Positions 36,875 through 51,100 are shown, counted from the stretch's first letter. The stretch is 64,000 bases of DNA from Oegoconia quadripuncta (GCA_949316235.1 OX438742.1:13887315-13951314), one strand, 5' to 3'. The notes: a model not told the origin generated them from the letters alone. Made by a program: numbers and translations.

Positions 36875-36950
36875 CCAAGTTGATTAGTGTGGAACTTGAT
36901 AACGCTGTGTATGTGCCCAAGAATATTTATATATTTATTATAATAGCTGT
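36875..36950 (+). mobile_element. SINE family B tail scrap
   Basis: AAGTTGATTAGTGTGGAACT then ATGTGCCCAAGAATATTTAT and a TATTTATTATAATA end. It matches only the last 75 bp of family B. Confidence 0.5.
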
Positions 36951-38479
36951 TACATTACTGAGGGATGATGATGATGTGTAGAAATAAAACACAAATGATT
37001 TACTGTGAAATTGTTTATTTGTTCTTTGTAGACATAATAACTCTCTGAATAATAAAATACTTAACGAATACGTAACATTATAATAACATTGACTCCTTAT
37101 TTAACTACCTAATATTTAAACATGACAGAATTCAAAAACTATATACTTAATATCGAAAATAACAAACGAAATCAAATTAAAACCCAATAATAAATAAAAA
37201 TGTACCGATACCACAACATAATTATCATACCTACCGTCTACCTACTCATAAAATATACAGAAGTCACAGAAAACGGTTTTCAAAACAGAATTCCATAGTC
37301 TCACCTAATAGATTACTATTGACGTCACCTTAAAATAAATAAATTTGATGGAGGTTAAATTTATTTTAATCACTATGAATTAACCCTTACAATTTACGCT
37401 GGGTTCATTTGGACCCAGTCACTTTGAAACTTGTGTCATTCCACGAATTTAGTGACTATGTTCCCTACGCGCCTAGTAGCTTTCTAAAACGCTCATTACA
37501 TTATAATTGACTTACATGTGTGTCCTAGAGTTGCTTTGAGTTTGCTTTCAAACGGACTCCATTCCGTGACTTTTTTGGGGGTGCGATTTATGTTGAATTA
37601 TTGCAAGTATTGCAAAGCTATATGAATCTATGTAAGGAAATTGACTATGCTATGTGCAGATTGTTTACAAAAAATGTAGTTTCTAAACTGTAATGTGTGA
37701 CGTTAATTTGTATGTAATTTTATCAGATTCTTAAATGAAAATGTCAGATTTTGTAGTAAAAGTAGTTTTACTAGTAGTTAATATGTTTAACCCCACTCGT
37801 TCGGGATGTACGTAGTACTTGTTCGGGGCTCATATCCTTAGCCCCGATGCATTTTTTACTCGCTCTGCATTACTGTTAAGGTTACGCTTGATGTGTTATC
37901 GATTGCACAATTGAGAGCTTGTGCAAACCTGACAGAGTGCAGCGCCTTCTTCACTAACAAGCAATTATGAACTTGGTGGAGTTGAAATAGTATCGAAAAT
38001 AAATAAAACCTCCAGTCTTCGAGAGCACCAGAGCATTAAAGCGGCCATATACAAAATGTAAGTTAGCAGCTAGGAAACTGTGCGGACTGGCTCTGCTTTG
38101 CACTCCGTCAGGTGTGCGCCGATTCTAAATCACCAAGTCCTGTTGTCGAGCAGTCTGGAAGGGCACTTTCCCGCGACCGGGCGTATTATGATACATCAAT
38201 AGGCCATCTTTGAATATGGAACAGTATTATCAATTCAGAAGCAAATCAAGAAATGCACAACAAATCACTCATAAAATTCATAGAAATACTCTTTCTCAAA
38301 ACCCAATGTTTACGGGTTGTATAACCCTACGAATCGTGTTGCAATTCATATGTCCGTTCTAATTCGCTCTGCGCAAAATATGTGCGTGTAAGATAATATA
38401 AGAATATTTGTAGATAATTGCGATAGAGCCTTGGTCATCTCGCTTCACACCTTCGGTTATAAATGGAAACGGAACGCAA
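36951..38479. other. No gene seen
   Basis: Unassigned intergenic DNA. No coding signal or recognisable repeat apart from the flanking SINEs. Confidence 0.5.
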
Positions 38480-38776
38480 TCATCATCAGCCCATAAACAT
38501 CCCTGTGCAGGGATATAGGCCTTCCCTCGTATTTGTGGGAGTATGGGCAATAGTCCACCAGGCTGGCTCAATGCGGGTTGGGGACTTCACATGCCTTTGA
38601 ATTTTTATTTCTCTGGCGTGCAGATTTCCTCACAATGTTTTCCTTGACCGTTTAAGAGCAGTCGGATAAATGCACATAAGCAATTAAATTTAAAAACTCT
38701 TGGTACCATTGGTACATTGCCTACATGGGAATGGAACCCAGACCTCTCAAATTCTGAGACCGTATTGTAACCGATT
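38480..38776 (-). mobile_element. SINE family C, near full length
   Basis: From CATCATCAGCCCATAAACAT to the head region near GAGACCGTATTGTAACCG. The B-box relic is GGGAATGGAACCCAGACC. It lacks the outermost bases of the head and is followed at once by a family A-like tail relic. Confidence 0.8.
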
Positions 38777-38837
38777 TTACCGGTTTACACCGACCATAGG
38801 GGGCAATATGAGTAGATAAAAGCAAAAATAATATGAC

Positions 38838-38940
38838 CAATTTTTTTTATGATTAACTGGATACGCGTTTGACCACAATCTCACCTGATGGAACTGACGA
38901 TGTGGTCGAAGATGAAGCACGCGATTCCGAACGAATGGAA
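38838..38940 (-). mobile_element. SINE tail relic (family A-like)
   Basis: TTTTTTTTATGATTAACTGG, then GACCACAATCTCACCTGATG and a modified GTGGTCGAAGATGAAGC. It matches only the 3' 90 bp of family A and contains a family-specific variant (GGAACTGACGATG). Confidence 0.45.
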
Positions 38941-39412
38941 TGAAAATTGCTTGTATGCCAAACAAACATACTGAAGTTATTTAAGCTCATATTATTATGG
39001 TCTCTATGTCATGCAAAAGTGCACTCAAAACATAGTAAGAACACTTTGACCTTTGAATTACCACAGACAAGCCTTGTTGTTCTCTAGTATTACCACTAAT
39101 GAAATATTCATGTCGACGGGAAATAATGCAACATGTTGCACATAACTTGTACTAACTTGCAAACAAATTGGATTCCTTAAAACTAATATCGCTGCACTTA
39201 CAAATACTAAAATTTATATAAACAAAACTTAAGCGTGTGCCAGTAGTCCACGGAGCCCACCAAAATTTGTGAGAATGTACCACATGTGTATTTGTTTGTA
39301 AGAATTTAAAAGACTATAAACGGAAGGCACTTTCATAATGGGCGATAACTACCTATACCATCCCTAAAGTTCACGTGTGAATGGGTTGATTAAATAAAGA
39401 ATAGTTATGCAT

Positions 39413-39735
39413 ATGAAAGATGTAGTGACAAAGATTTAAAAAGGTTTGAGCATGTAGAGACGGTGAATTCAGAGCCCACCTCCACACTCCTCCCACTGTA
39501 ACTCCTATAAGTTAGGATCAACAGTTGTACTCGACACCTCGACACGGTGAATGAAAGAAGATTTAGAAGGCGAATGTAGACGGCAGTGTTGTAAGGGGAA
39601 ACCCATGGCAAATGTACCACGATCAAATCGGAGAAAGTCCAAGTCAATGTTACTCTAGCAACGAGCAATGAACAATTTTATGAGAATAAATGAAGCGAAG
39701 GAGGTGTGTCAGGATCGTAGCAAGTTGAAGCTTGT
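39413..39735 (+). pseudogene. LINE polymerase C-terminal remnant
   Basis: Nucleotides ATGAAAGATGTAGTGACAAAG, then pieces of MLRWFGHVER (here RFEHVE), a GRP-like region, DQI(G) context (ATCAAATCGGAGAAAGTCCA) and AATGAAGCGAAGGAGGTGTG with CAGGATCGTAGCAAGTTG. This is the familiar tail of a widespread lepidopteran non-LTR polymerase. Several stops and frameshifts; dead. Confidence 0.6.
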
Positions 39736-41776
39736 TAGTTAGCACCTATACATACAATATCTACACAGGTAAATAAGTGCGCTCCTTATATCTCTATCCC
39801 TTCTTAACATGTAAGTGGATCAGAAAGAGATGCAAATAGTAGCGCGCTGCTAATATTTGGCGCAGTATTCTTACGGAGTAGCCCTCCAGATCACCAAACA
39901 TATCGCCTTTTATTACTGGACTAACTCTGAAATCGTAATAAAGTCCTTGTCCCACACACGGTATGTTAATATTATACTATATGTGTCGTATCGTGACCTG
40001 CCTGCTACTCAAAACGCGTATGTACTAATTTTTATAAAACTTTGCACGTCATTAAAGGTTTTACGCAAACAGACGTTCTTATGAGCCAGGAGTTCTGGAG
40101 TCTTCAAAAGAAGAAGTAAAACCAAAAGACAATAATTCTAATAGACGACACGTCGATGATTTGCGTAGAGCGTAAGAAAAGCCTGTATAAATATCAGTCT
40201 TAACAATTGTACAAAAAACAATAATAAACACGATTTTAATTAGAAAGATAGTACATTTTAAGAGCTCGTTCATAGTGTCAACAACAATCTAAAAATACAC
40301 TTACATGAGAATTATTGCATTTATCATATCCTAACATATATTATTCTACAGAGCAACTTTTCAGGATAAATACTAATTTTCAAAAATATTTTTGTTACTA
40401 ACAATTTTCTATGTTTCCGCATGTCGAGTGAAAAGCGCAAAAGTCTGTCATAAACCACAAAGTTAAGTTAATCGTTTCCTTAAAATAAACATTTCCCTAA
40501 CCATAACACCTGAGTGACGTAGCTAAAAAATATGTTTGATTTTCAATAAGTGTTGTTAAATAAACTTCTAGCTTTTTGACTACACAGTCAGTGTAGCATA
40601 GACCACGTTAAATTGGAAATAATAACTTACTCCCCAGGTGCTGCTACCGAGCTACATTACAACCAGATTACGTGTCAACTTATTCTATCAGCTATCATCT
40701 AATACATTTTCATATCTTAAAATCACTGTTGTAATTATTGTGTCAGTTGTAAAAACAGACGTATTCTCGCCTCGAACCAAATGAATAGTACGTATATTGT
40801 GACAAATCATTATTAGATGCTTGTTTGCCATGGCTATAATAATATTATTAATGTACTAGTAGGCTAGAGGTATTATTAATTGGGGAGAGACAGTATATAC
40901 GTAATGATCATAATGCGAAACCAACTGCAATTTGCAAAAATTTGAACGGATACGACTGTTAAGTGTAATTGCGCGAATATGCTACATTTGATATCAACTC
41001 TGTAAAACACTATAAATTTTCACTAAAACATATTTTATACAAAAATGATTTGAGGTTTAAGTGTTGGTTGAGGAGACAAGCAATAGGCATCGACCACACA
41101 CCTACAGGCGCCTAATGTTGGATTTACTGAATTAATTTTACTAACCAGATGCGGTAGGAGGCGTTCCTCCTCCTCTTTCAGGTTATTTCCTTGAAGAAGC
41201 CAATCTGCAGAACCGGCACAACTTAAATAAGGTTACATAGGTAGCGACTCGACAAAGTTTTTCGTGTCTCAAATCGTGTCACTTTTGTAATACGTGATCA
41301 AGAACATTTGCGTCACATGACTAGTCAAATGCGTGGATGTGGGCCGAGATTGATGATCATGATTAGTCCGAGATCACATTGATATGTCGACAGCCATATA
41401 CATGCATATTCGTTTATTCCATTGGTTCTATCGCGTTTGTGATGTGCTAGCCGTGCAGAGTGCAATGAGCTGACAGCATACCCTGTTAATGCTAATGACT
41501 AACAAACTACAAGTTTTTGGAGCTCTATTTTATTATCCTGATGTGTTGCCAGATGCCACTCACTTTATTTTAAGAGTCTATGTGTTCGATGGCATTTTTG
41601 TCAGAATCTTTCCGCATTGTAATGGAATGGATACACATAAAATATTTGTAACGAATCCTTCTACCTACTCTTAAAAATATATCAAATAGATACTCTGTAG
41701 ATGTCAAAAACTTAAAATAAGTAAAAAGTCATTTAGACCAGTTGTGCTCCAACTTCTAAGCCTTAACATATTTAAA
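39736..41776. other. No gene seen; 3' flank of glycerol kinase
   Basis: Unassigned DNA between a LINE remnant and the glycerol kinase 3' end. No second gene is visible on either strand. Confidence 0.5.
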
Positions 41777-41782
41777 TTTATT
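41777..41782 (-). promoter_or_regulatory. Candidate poly(A) signal of glycerol kinase
   Basis: AATAAA on the minus strand, about 100 nt after the glycerol kinase stop codon. Its position suits a short 3' UTR. It is a six-base match in AT-rich DNA, so chance cannot be excluded. Confidence 0.4.
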
Positions 41783-41881
41783 AACCTAATCAAAAATATA
41801 TATCTGTGTAAATATCGTGATCTGACACGTCTTTTAACATTAAAATATAATAGAAGAATTGCAATAACAATATGTTTCGTT

Positions 41882-42154
41882 TTAATTTTGGTCCCACCCT
41901 AGAGACCTTTCTACAGCCATTTTCCACTGCTTATACCGCATATCTCTTTCATCGTCACTTATAGCAGGCGAATATGTTGTGCCAATTGTCATCGGTATTG
42001 TATTCACCTGTTTGGTACTGTCTACACCCCAATAGGCCACTAAAGCAGCTCCTAACGCAGTGCTTTCGGTGAATCCAGCTTTAATTACATTGATGCCAAC
42101 CAAATCTGCTTGCATTTGCATGACCAAAGCATTTGAAGTCATGCCACCGTCCAC
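41882..42154 (-). CDS. Gk: Glycerol kinase exon 8, terminal (residues 425-514)
   Basis: 273 nt including the stop. Acceptor TTTTAG precedes [18 protein letters not shown] (the adenosine-binding loop), then [19 protein letters not shown] and a soluble C-terminus ending GWDQN. There is no C-terminal hydrophobic anchor of the kind seen in some mammalian isoforms. Confidence 0.95.
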   Translation of the reverse strand: MDGGMTSNALVMQMQADLVGINVIKAGFTESTALGAALVAYWGVDSTKQVNTIPMTIGTTYSPAISDDERDMRYKQWKMAVERSLGWDQN

Positions 42155-45100
42155 CTAAAACCAAAAAAAAAATGTAATGCCTGACATCACAGTTCAATCT
42201 CATTACTACATCAACCTACAATTCTACGCCACCATAAAAGCAAACACAAGCGATTTTTAAGAAACGAGTCGGAAACAGCACGCAACACACGTAACGGAAA
42301 CAGTAAAGCCTAGTTATATACATTATTTTTTCTACCATACATAAAAAAATGAAGTCTATTTTATGAAAACAATAAAAGTACTGTGTATAAAAGTATATCT
42401 TGTGATTGGTGAAGTCGTCGGTTACTATGAATAACACATGGGACAAGATGTAGACTACATGACAAAGGAATGGGTAACTAGGGCTTTGTATCCAGTTCAA
42501 AAATTTAATAAAAAGCAATGGTCCTCAGTCAGAGGACAATTGTTACAGTACATATGTATTTCAAAACACAATTCAGTTGGATGCAAGACAAACAGTTTTG
42601 ATATCAATAGTTTAAGATTTAAACGAGAAAGAACACCGAATGTTTCACAGTAGTATTCCGACCTACAAATGTGCAGATAGACGACGAATATTTTTTACAG
42701 ATCTCTCATGCATAATATTAGCGACTTAAAAACATAAATTATCTGTTGCTTTCACCACCGTTCAGATGGGTAATGATTGATTTACTGCAGCGAATTAATT
42801 CTGTCACCAGCTGAGGTATAAAAGAGGTGTGGTGGCATTGCGATTGGCCCTCCCAATATTGTTATTTACGTGTCCATGGCGGAGCCAATTAGAGAGCAGT
42901 AAGCTGACTGAGCGTCGGCGGTTCAGCGGTTAAGACGCGGTCATGATGTCATGCTGCCTTTTTGTTCGCTCGTCTTCTTTCAATTCCTTTTTTTTTGTCA
43001 TCATTTCAAATGGAATTTCATTCAAATTCTTTCTCAGTTCTGACACATTCGTTGCTCAGTTTACAGTCAGTGCGCTATTCTATTATTTTCCCAAGTTCCT
43101 GTTTTAACACGTTAACTGCCGCGACGCAGACACAATTGAAAATCAATTGTTTTGCGGTCACCGGTGACCGGCGTGGCGCTCAAAGGCTTAATGGATTACT
43201 ACTAAGCCCTTATGGGGTATTAAGGGTTTAGTAGTAATCTAAATGGGAAAAGTACTTGCTTTTCCATTCATCATTCACCCCTCATCCACCTATCACCACC
43301 ATCTTCATCTTTAGTATCTTTACCATAGCGAATCTTTTGTAAAAAATGTGTTTTCTTTGTTTTAAATTTTTTATTTCGATTTTAAATTTGTGAATCTTAT
43401 CCGTTACTGAAATATTAAGTGGCATCGGCTCACTTATTTGGCTACAAACCCACAACTTCCTCAACTACAATATCTATGAACATCATCGTAACGTTGCAGC
43501 CGGAATGAGGAACGCCTGGACAAAGCTACCCAATAACTGACAGAGCGAGACAATAACTGATTAGAAGTTGAGCAGATTGTCTGTTGGCTAGTATGTCCAA
43601 GGGAAACCATCCACGAGAAAAGAAGCAAAGCAAAGTCCAAAACAGACCACGGAAACTAATGTCAATAACATCTTCTTTGCCATCTCGTTCGCTTTTGGTC
43701 AACCTCCTCATTTTGGACGTTTAACCCTACTATTGCTTGAATTTGACACTTGGTAATGAAGTACATTATGAGCACAAAGCATTCTCAGCAGTTTTCAAGG
43801 CTCTTTAACTGCTGTACATATAAAAAATCATTCATCGGTTCGGCCCGATGGAAACCCTCAGCATCTACAACTTCACTTATAGAACAGGTTTATAAAAAGA
43901 GGTTACCTTGAGTACCTGGAGAGGTATACCGCAGTCCTCATTCATCGCATCCAATATGTCCCTGACTTGATAACAAACCGCCTCCAAGGCAGCTTTCACT
44001 ATGTGAGTATAATTTGTTTCTTCAGTGAATCCGCATATTACCCTGGAATATAGAATAAAATAATATATATTAAACAAAACACCTTCAATCGAAACTTCAG
44101 ACTATAAACGTACAGAATAATATATGGCACAGGCTATCTTTGATATTAATTTAAGAAGGCAAATAATTATTTATTTGGAGATAAATTCGATATGCCGCAT
44201 GTGTCATATGGTAATATATACATATGTCATATATTAACAATGGTAATGCTAAAGTAAATGATGATGACATTACTATCAGACGATATACAGTCACAGAGTT
44301 TTGGGCTCCAAAATTTTGTCCATAATTCTTTGAACGCAGTTTAACTGTTTAATTTTAGTGGCTGTGCATTGTGACGTAAACCAGATATAGAATCTATGTT
44401 GTGAGGACCCAATTTACATATTAATTCACGAGCCGAGATTATGTTTTTTCTTCAAATTCACCGGTCGTGCGACACCAAATCTTTTGCGGGCGCCAGAGAC
44501 TAATGAGCAATCGCTGGACCTCTCTCTGAATGCATCAACAAAATGCGCACGCAGTACAGAAATAAATGTCTAAAATGGAGCTGTGCTGTGAGTGGGCCAT
44601 ACATTTGTCTGTTGTTGAGACTTTGATGTCGAATAACAGCCTTGGCATAATCTCAAACACTATTATTGTGGTAAAAAAAAATTATTTACCCTCTAGCATC
44701 CTGCCTCCAGTATGGTGCATATAGCCCACTGAAAGCTGGTACAAACACGACGCTACCATTTTCTGTAGCTTTCTCAGCAATCTCTTGGGATTCTTTGGCG
44801 GTCTCCAACAGCCCAATGTTGTCCTTTAACCACCCCAAAGCAGCCCCAGCCACGGCTACCTGTAAAGTAAGTAATGACTGATAGACATAATCTTACTATT
44901 TTACCGTGAACGAACTATTACAGATGCATTTATTAATTGCAGATGTTAGAGAAAAAGAAATTGACAGAGAACATTACTAATTCACCCATAGTTTGTCATT
45001 AGCACCACCCTCCCCTTTCTATACTTGGATTCACTGTAGATCATCTGCCACAATGCCCGTTGTGACAAAAATATAACCTACATATTTCCACTACAGCTAG

Positions 45101-48100
45101 CTATTAAGTAATTTCTTTTGACGAACTCGTTTAGAATTACATCCATCACACTACGAATCTACTTAATCTTACTATTTTACCGTGAACGAACTATTACAGA
45201 TGCATTTATTAATTGCAGATGTTAGAGAAAAAGAAATTGACAGAGAACATTACTAATTCACCCATAGTTTGTCATTAGCACCACCCTCCCCTTTCTATAC
45301 TTGGATTCACTGTAGATCATCTGCCACAATGCCCGTTGTGACAAAAATATAACCTACATATTTCCACTACAGCTAGCTATTAAGTAATTTCTTTTGACGA
45401 ACTCGTTTAGAATTACATCCATCACACTACGAATCTACTTGTATTCCATAGCTCACGGAGCGAGTTTTAAAGTAGTAGCATGATTGTTTTCGACGTCAAT
45501 TGGAAGTAATTGTTAAGCAATGTCGGTGGCCTATATGGAGGATTGAATACAATAACAGTCAGCAGGCCAATAGTTTGACACACATCCATCCATCCACATC
45601 GGGTTCGGGTGGTAATTTACATTCCATACCCTCTCCTGATGAGAGGAAGGTCATGTCCCAGGAGTGGGGCGTAAGGCTGTTGATGTTGAAATGTAAATTG
45701 TACTAACCGAGCCTTCTAATGCGTAGTACGGTTGGCTCTTGCTACCCAATTGATAAGCCACAGTGGTAAGCAGACCGCGGCTGGAATTTACACGAATGTC
45801 ACCAGTGTTATACAAGACGAAACATCCAGTCCCATATGTAGCTTTAGCCTGTCCTTTTTGCAGACACATCTGACCCACTAATGCAGCTTGCTGGTCACCT
45901 AGGCATCCTGACAATGGAACGCCCTGGATAGGGCCTTTAGCAATATGGCCGTATATCTGAAAAAAAATTAATTAACATATATAAGTAATGCCATACGAAT
46001 GACAATCTATTCTCAGTGCAGCCGCCGCCGCGCAGTGTCACTTCGTTCCCGGCTCAGAATAGGATCAACTCTTACATGTACTTACGTGCGACACGTAAGA
46101 GTTGATTCTATTCTGAGCATTGAGAAGACTAAGGATAGTGAGCATAATATTCTAGATGGGCAGCAGATCTACTCGTAGCTAACAAAAAACTGAGATCGCC
46201 AACCCATCTGCCTAATAATGGTGGTTATTACGCATTAACCTCTATTATTAGTAAGAGTATTACATTGAATAGGGCAATATGAAATTTGTGCCTTGGGCAA
46301 GGTCTATTCATGTCAAGCCATATACGCAGAGTTGTTTCCAGCTAAGAAAAATTTCCGACTAAACGACTTTTTCAGACTGTGTTCACGCCAAACGTACGAG
46401 ATAGTCAAGTCAACCACACAATGTGATGGGCTTGCATTACTCTCGCTCAATTTAACGACTTTCCATACATTCTCAACTTCATTTTAACTTTGAATCGATT
46501 ATACGCGTGCTTAATGCGAAAAAACTGGGATTACTATTAATACTGCTATGGATTGGAGACACGTTTTACTACGATCTCATCTGGACCAATGTAGACGAAC
46601 GTGAAACCCGCGATCACAGTAAATGCCTATTCGCCCTAGGCTTGACGATCTAAAAATGTGCGTCACTGTATCTGATGCGGTTTATATTCAATTGCTACAT
46701 TTAAGAACGTGTCCAGTTGCATAGTCTCCAGGTGGAACAGCAGATAGATGGAGGGGCAACCAACTACCTGCATAACTGCTCAAACAATTCGACTGTTGGA
46801 CGTAAGTCAAAGAGCATGTTTTATTCATATGACTCCATTCCAGCTATCACAGAGTTTGTCATGACGAAAATTCATCTTGCAGTGTAGGGCAGATTTTCAG
46901 AAAAATAGTATTACTTAAAACAAACTTTTTAACTATTAAGATTTCAAAATTTTGTCTATCTCACTAACCTCTGAACTTGATTTAATTTCAGGTAAAACAG
47001 ATTTTGGGATCTCAAAGAACTTCAGTAATAAAGGATCCCAGTTCAAGTTTTCAATATTCATCAGCATAGTTCTGGAGGCATTCGTTACATCTGTCACATG
47101 TCTGCCACCTTCAGGGCCACCTGGAATTATAAATATTTCAGGCACATGAATCAGATATTAATAAACAATCAATTTATGATATGACATTTATAATATAACT
47201 GTATTAACTGATCAATAGTGTCCCCAGTTTACAAGGCTAAAAGTTGTTTCTACTGCGAGTCCATTAGATTTTAACAAGCTTGTGAATACCTATATTTATA
47301 TATGGATATGGTACAGATGGATAGCTGATTACAAGAATTGTTTTTATAATAATCGATATTCCGGCAAAGCAAAAGAAATTGAATGACCTTTTTTGTCCTT
47401 GAGTAAAAAGTTGTTTACATTATACTTCGTTCCTTCACCTATTTCTTCAATAAACTACACCATTTCATTTCTTCTTTTCGATGTGAAAATAAGACATAAA
47501 AACAACCAAATTTCCATTTGTTATATGCCTGCAAGCATATTCGCAGTATTTAATATAATAAATGTAGTATTGATCAGACTTCTAAATAGTAACATATCAA
47601 ACATAAATACGCTTATGAAGAGTCGACACGCAGCCCAGCTTATGTTATTCATGGGACTTTTTATACCGCATATGGAAACGCATTATTTATATACCGAATG
47701 AGTTTTTTTACCGTAAGGAAAAAAATAGGGCATTAGGTAAGTGAAATAGAAGTTATTGGCATAGGTAATTGTATAATTATTTTTTTCCAAAAACGCACGC
47801 GCCGGCCCTAATTTGATATGCGACCGAATACCGCCAGGTATTCGTAGGGTTTCTATCATACGAAATTTATTTGGAACTCATATTTTCTCTAAATTTTCTT
47901 TATTTATTTAATTTATAGCGACCGTCAAATGACACAATTAACGTTTTCATTGATGATGGTTTTGAAAAAAAATATTAAACTAACTATGCCAATACCTTCT
48001 AATCTCACTTACCTAATATGCCCTATTTTATTCCTTACGGTAAAAAAACTCATCAGGTATATAAATAATGCGTTTCCAAACAAAATACTTACGAAGTATT

Positions 48101-51100
48101 AGATAAGGTTTAATAAAGTCATAATCTGATAGGCCACATGATTAGAGCTCTTTTCATCGTTTCATGTTTCATCAGACATTTCTGCTAATACTGTTGTATG
48201 GAAACAGGCTATGCTATTTAATCCAAATGGCCGGTATGCTACAATATATACATCTGTGGTATTAATTTATTTACCTGTCAAGTTCCATATAATCCAAGTG
48301 TCAACCGTACCGAAGCAGCATGTACCATCTTTCATGGCATGTTTTACTGCTTCCACATTGTCATTAAGCCATCTAAGTTTGACAGCACTGAAGTATGGTG
48401 ACAGAGGTAACCCACACAAAGGCTGAAACCAATTATTATTTTATTATTCAAAGTAAAATGCAGATTGGACCAGTATTTTATATTTGGCACGTGGTGACTC
48501 TTCAGTGGGTTTAATTGTTTTATGTGTAACACACATTACTGAATTTATGTTAAGTAGAAAGATATATCATGTATGAACCAACTTAATTTGTTTTGGTTCA
48601 ATAACAAAGATGGTCAGTTTTTTAGGTGTCTTTCTCGTTTTGTCGGTAAAAAGTTCGTAATCGTTATTAAAACCTTTGATGTATGAACTAATGGACTCTT
48701 GTTTAATTTGACCTTGAAACAGTTTTGATTTGGATTGGTCACATTTCTTAATTCATAACTGGGAATGAAATAGTGAAAAAAGTTTTATCATAGCAGTTAT
48801 GAAAACTAGTTATGAAAATGTCATAAACTTAAATAAGGTGCAAATGAGTCATTTAAGTAGATAAGTTAGTTTTACTAGCATGAACAAAAGTTTTATTACA
48901 CACTCATTCATGATTAAGTAACAAATGATGAAACAAAATCATGAATAAATAATCCTTAATATCTAATGCAATAAGAGAAAAGATTTAACATGAATGACAG
49001 AAAAATAAGAAGTAAATATTGAATAATAGTTATTAATGTAATAATTTTGCATACCCGATATTGACGAACTGTGTGATACTTATATTATGTATATTTAAGA
49101 CCATGATTGTTACCACATTTCGAGCGTAGTAAAAAAAAGAAAAACATAATAAGGTAAGGTATGTCATACATTTTAAAGCTTTCACAAAATTTATTCATTC
49201 TGTCGCTAATGCAGTTTGGCAAAGCATAAAATTTTTAACACTTCATATTAATTTAAATTGCACAGAAAACCATCGCAATGCAAAACACATCAATAATAAA
49301 CTGTAGCCCTTGTAGAAAGTATTGGAACTTTTGTTGAGCAATACACCCACAGACGAATAAACTGCATTCAAGTTAATTCTCACTTATTGAAGTATTGATG
49401 TCTTTTTATAAAAATAGGCTACTAGCACCCAATAAATATTGTTTTAACAATCCAACTAACATTGTAACAAGTATTAAGCACATCAGTCAGAAGTTGCATG
49501 TTTGATATTGTTAATTCCATCACCCAAAACTTAGATCACTTTCTTTTGCTGTAAGTGTATACTTGGTTTCATGAAAGTCTAACCATAAGTGTAACAATAC
49601 TGATAAATAGACTGACCATAATATTATTATATCTAGAGACTGTCCCACTGCTAGGCAAAGGTCCTCTCCAGCCAAAATCACCACCACCTGGAGCCCATCT
49701 ATAGAAAGTAGTCTTTGCGGCAGACCCAAAAGGAGATGTAGGGATGAACTAGAGAAGTTCCTCAACAACTGACTATAATATAAAAAACATAAAATCTATT
49801 AGTGATTTTATGTTTTTTATATTATAGTCAGTTGTTCATATTTCATTCATGCTAGAAAACTGTTATTATAATTTTTGTAATAATGTTGGTTTTAAGATAT
49901 ATATATTAGAATTGAAAATGTTCTAATCTACAAACAAAATTATCAACCTTTAAGTAGTTAATATTCCTTGTCTTGTTTGGCACTGTGTCCAATAATTTTT
50001 CTATAGTAGATGATGTTCTCATATCCAACCAAACTATTGCATTATGAAGTGGTTTTCCTGTGTTTTTGTCCCACACTATTGTTGTTTCTCGCTGATTTGT
50101 CACTCCAACAGCAATAATATCCTGAAATCAAAATTTTTAAAGCAGCGGTGACAAATTATTTCTGTCAAACAAGCAGATGAAGCTAAATGTAGATATTCTC
50201 TGAAATATAGCTAGCTTCTGCAGATGCACAACTAACGAGAATTACTAGTCAGTCACATTTTATATTGTGTTTCATTTAGATTTTGTAATCAAAGAATTTA
50301 CAGTAAGGTAACTGCCTCCATGGCTCAATGTAAACGGCATTGGGTTTACGATTCGGAGGTCGCGGGTTCGATCCCCAGCGGGGTTCATGTTTAAGTACTC
50401 GGGTTGGTTGGTGGTAGGGCATTATAAATCTCCACCTGGCTAGCTACCACCATCTTATCTCAATCTGCCGCCAAGCAGTAATGTTAATAGCATTGTTGTG
50501 TTCCGGTTGTCAGAGGTAAGATAGCCAGTCCCGCAAATGTATTGGGGTTTCCGGGTCAGTACGCTTCCACCTTCGACTTCATCTTCACTTAACATCAGGT
50601 TTGAAAAATAAAACATCTCACAGGGAAACACCTGGCTAAAATTATAAAAGCAAATTTAAGTGTCTTCATATTAATCATGCAGCTAAAATGATTCCTGTTC
50701 CTAGTAAAAATTATTACTTATGTGCGAAGAAGAAAGTTCAATATAAAATGAAAGGCCTGTGATTAACAAAAATTTCATACAATAGGACAAAACACAAGTA
50801 TCAAGTATCAATTATTATAGTTTGGAGATTAATATAATAGTTATACACTGCACTTCATACTTTTTCTCACTTTCTGTGACACACAATGCAGTTACAATCC
50901 ACTTTTCTGTGACAATTCTCTACATCTGGCAACAGTTTATTTTAAGAATAAACTTTTTGACCTGAAGGTTACTGAGACTTTGAACCAAATTTACAGTTCA
51001 TTCATCAATTTTTTCCTCAATTACAACTTACAACACGTCAACCCAACAGGAAAATAATTCGAACAAAACTTGATTTCTGTTTACCTGGGGTTTTCCACCT

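Noticed and set aside
42438..42653. 71-codon plus frame within Gk intron 7
   Set aside because: Antisense and intronic, no family similarity, and no splice or start context.
44888..45439. LTR retrotransposon (two identical direct repeats)
   Set aside because: The two copies are immediately adjacent with no internal region, no TG...CA ends and no target duplication, so a plain tandem duplication fits better.
46952..47149. Plus-strand frame opposite Gk exon 4
   Set aside because: It is the antisense shadow of a confirmed coding exon.
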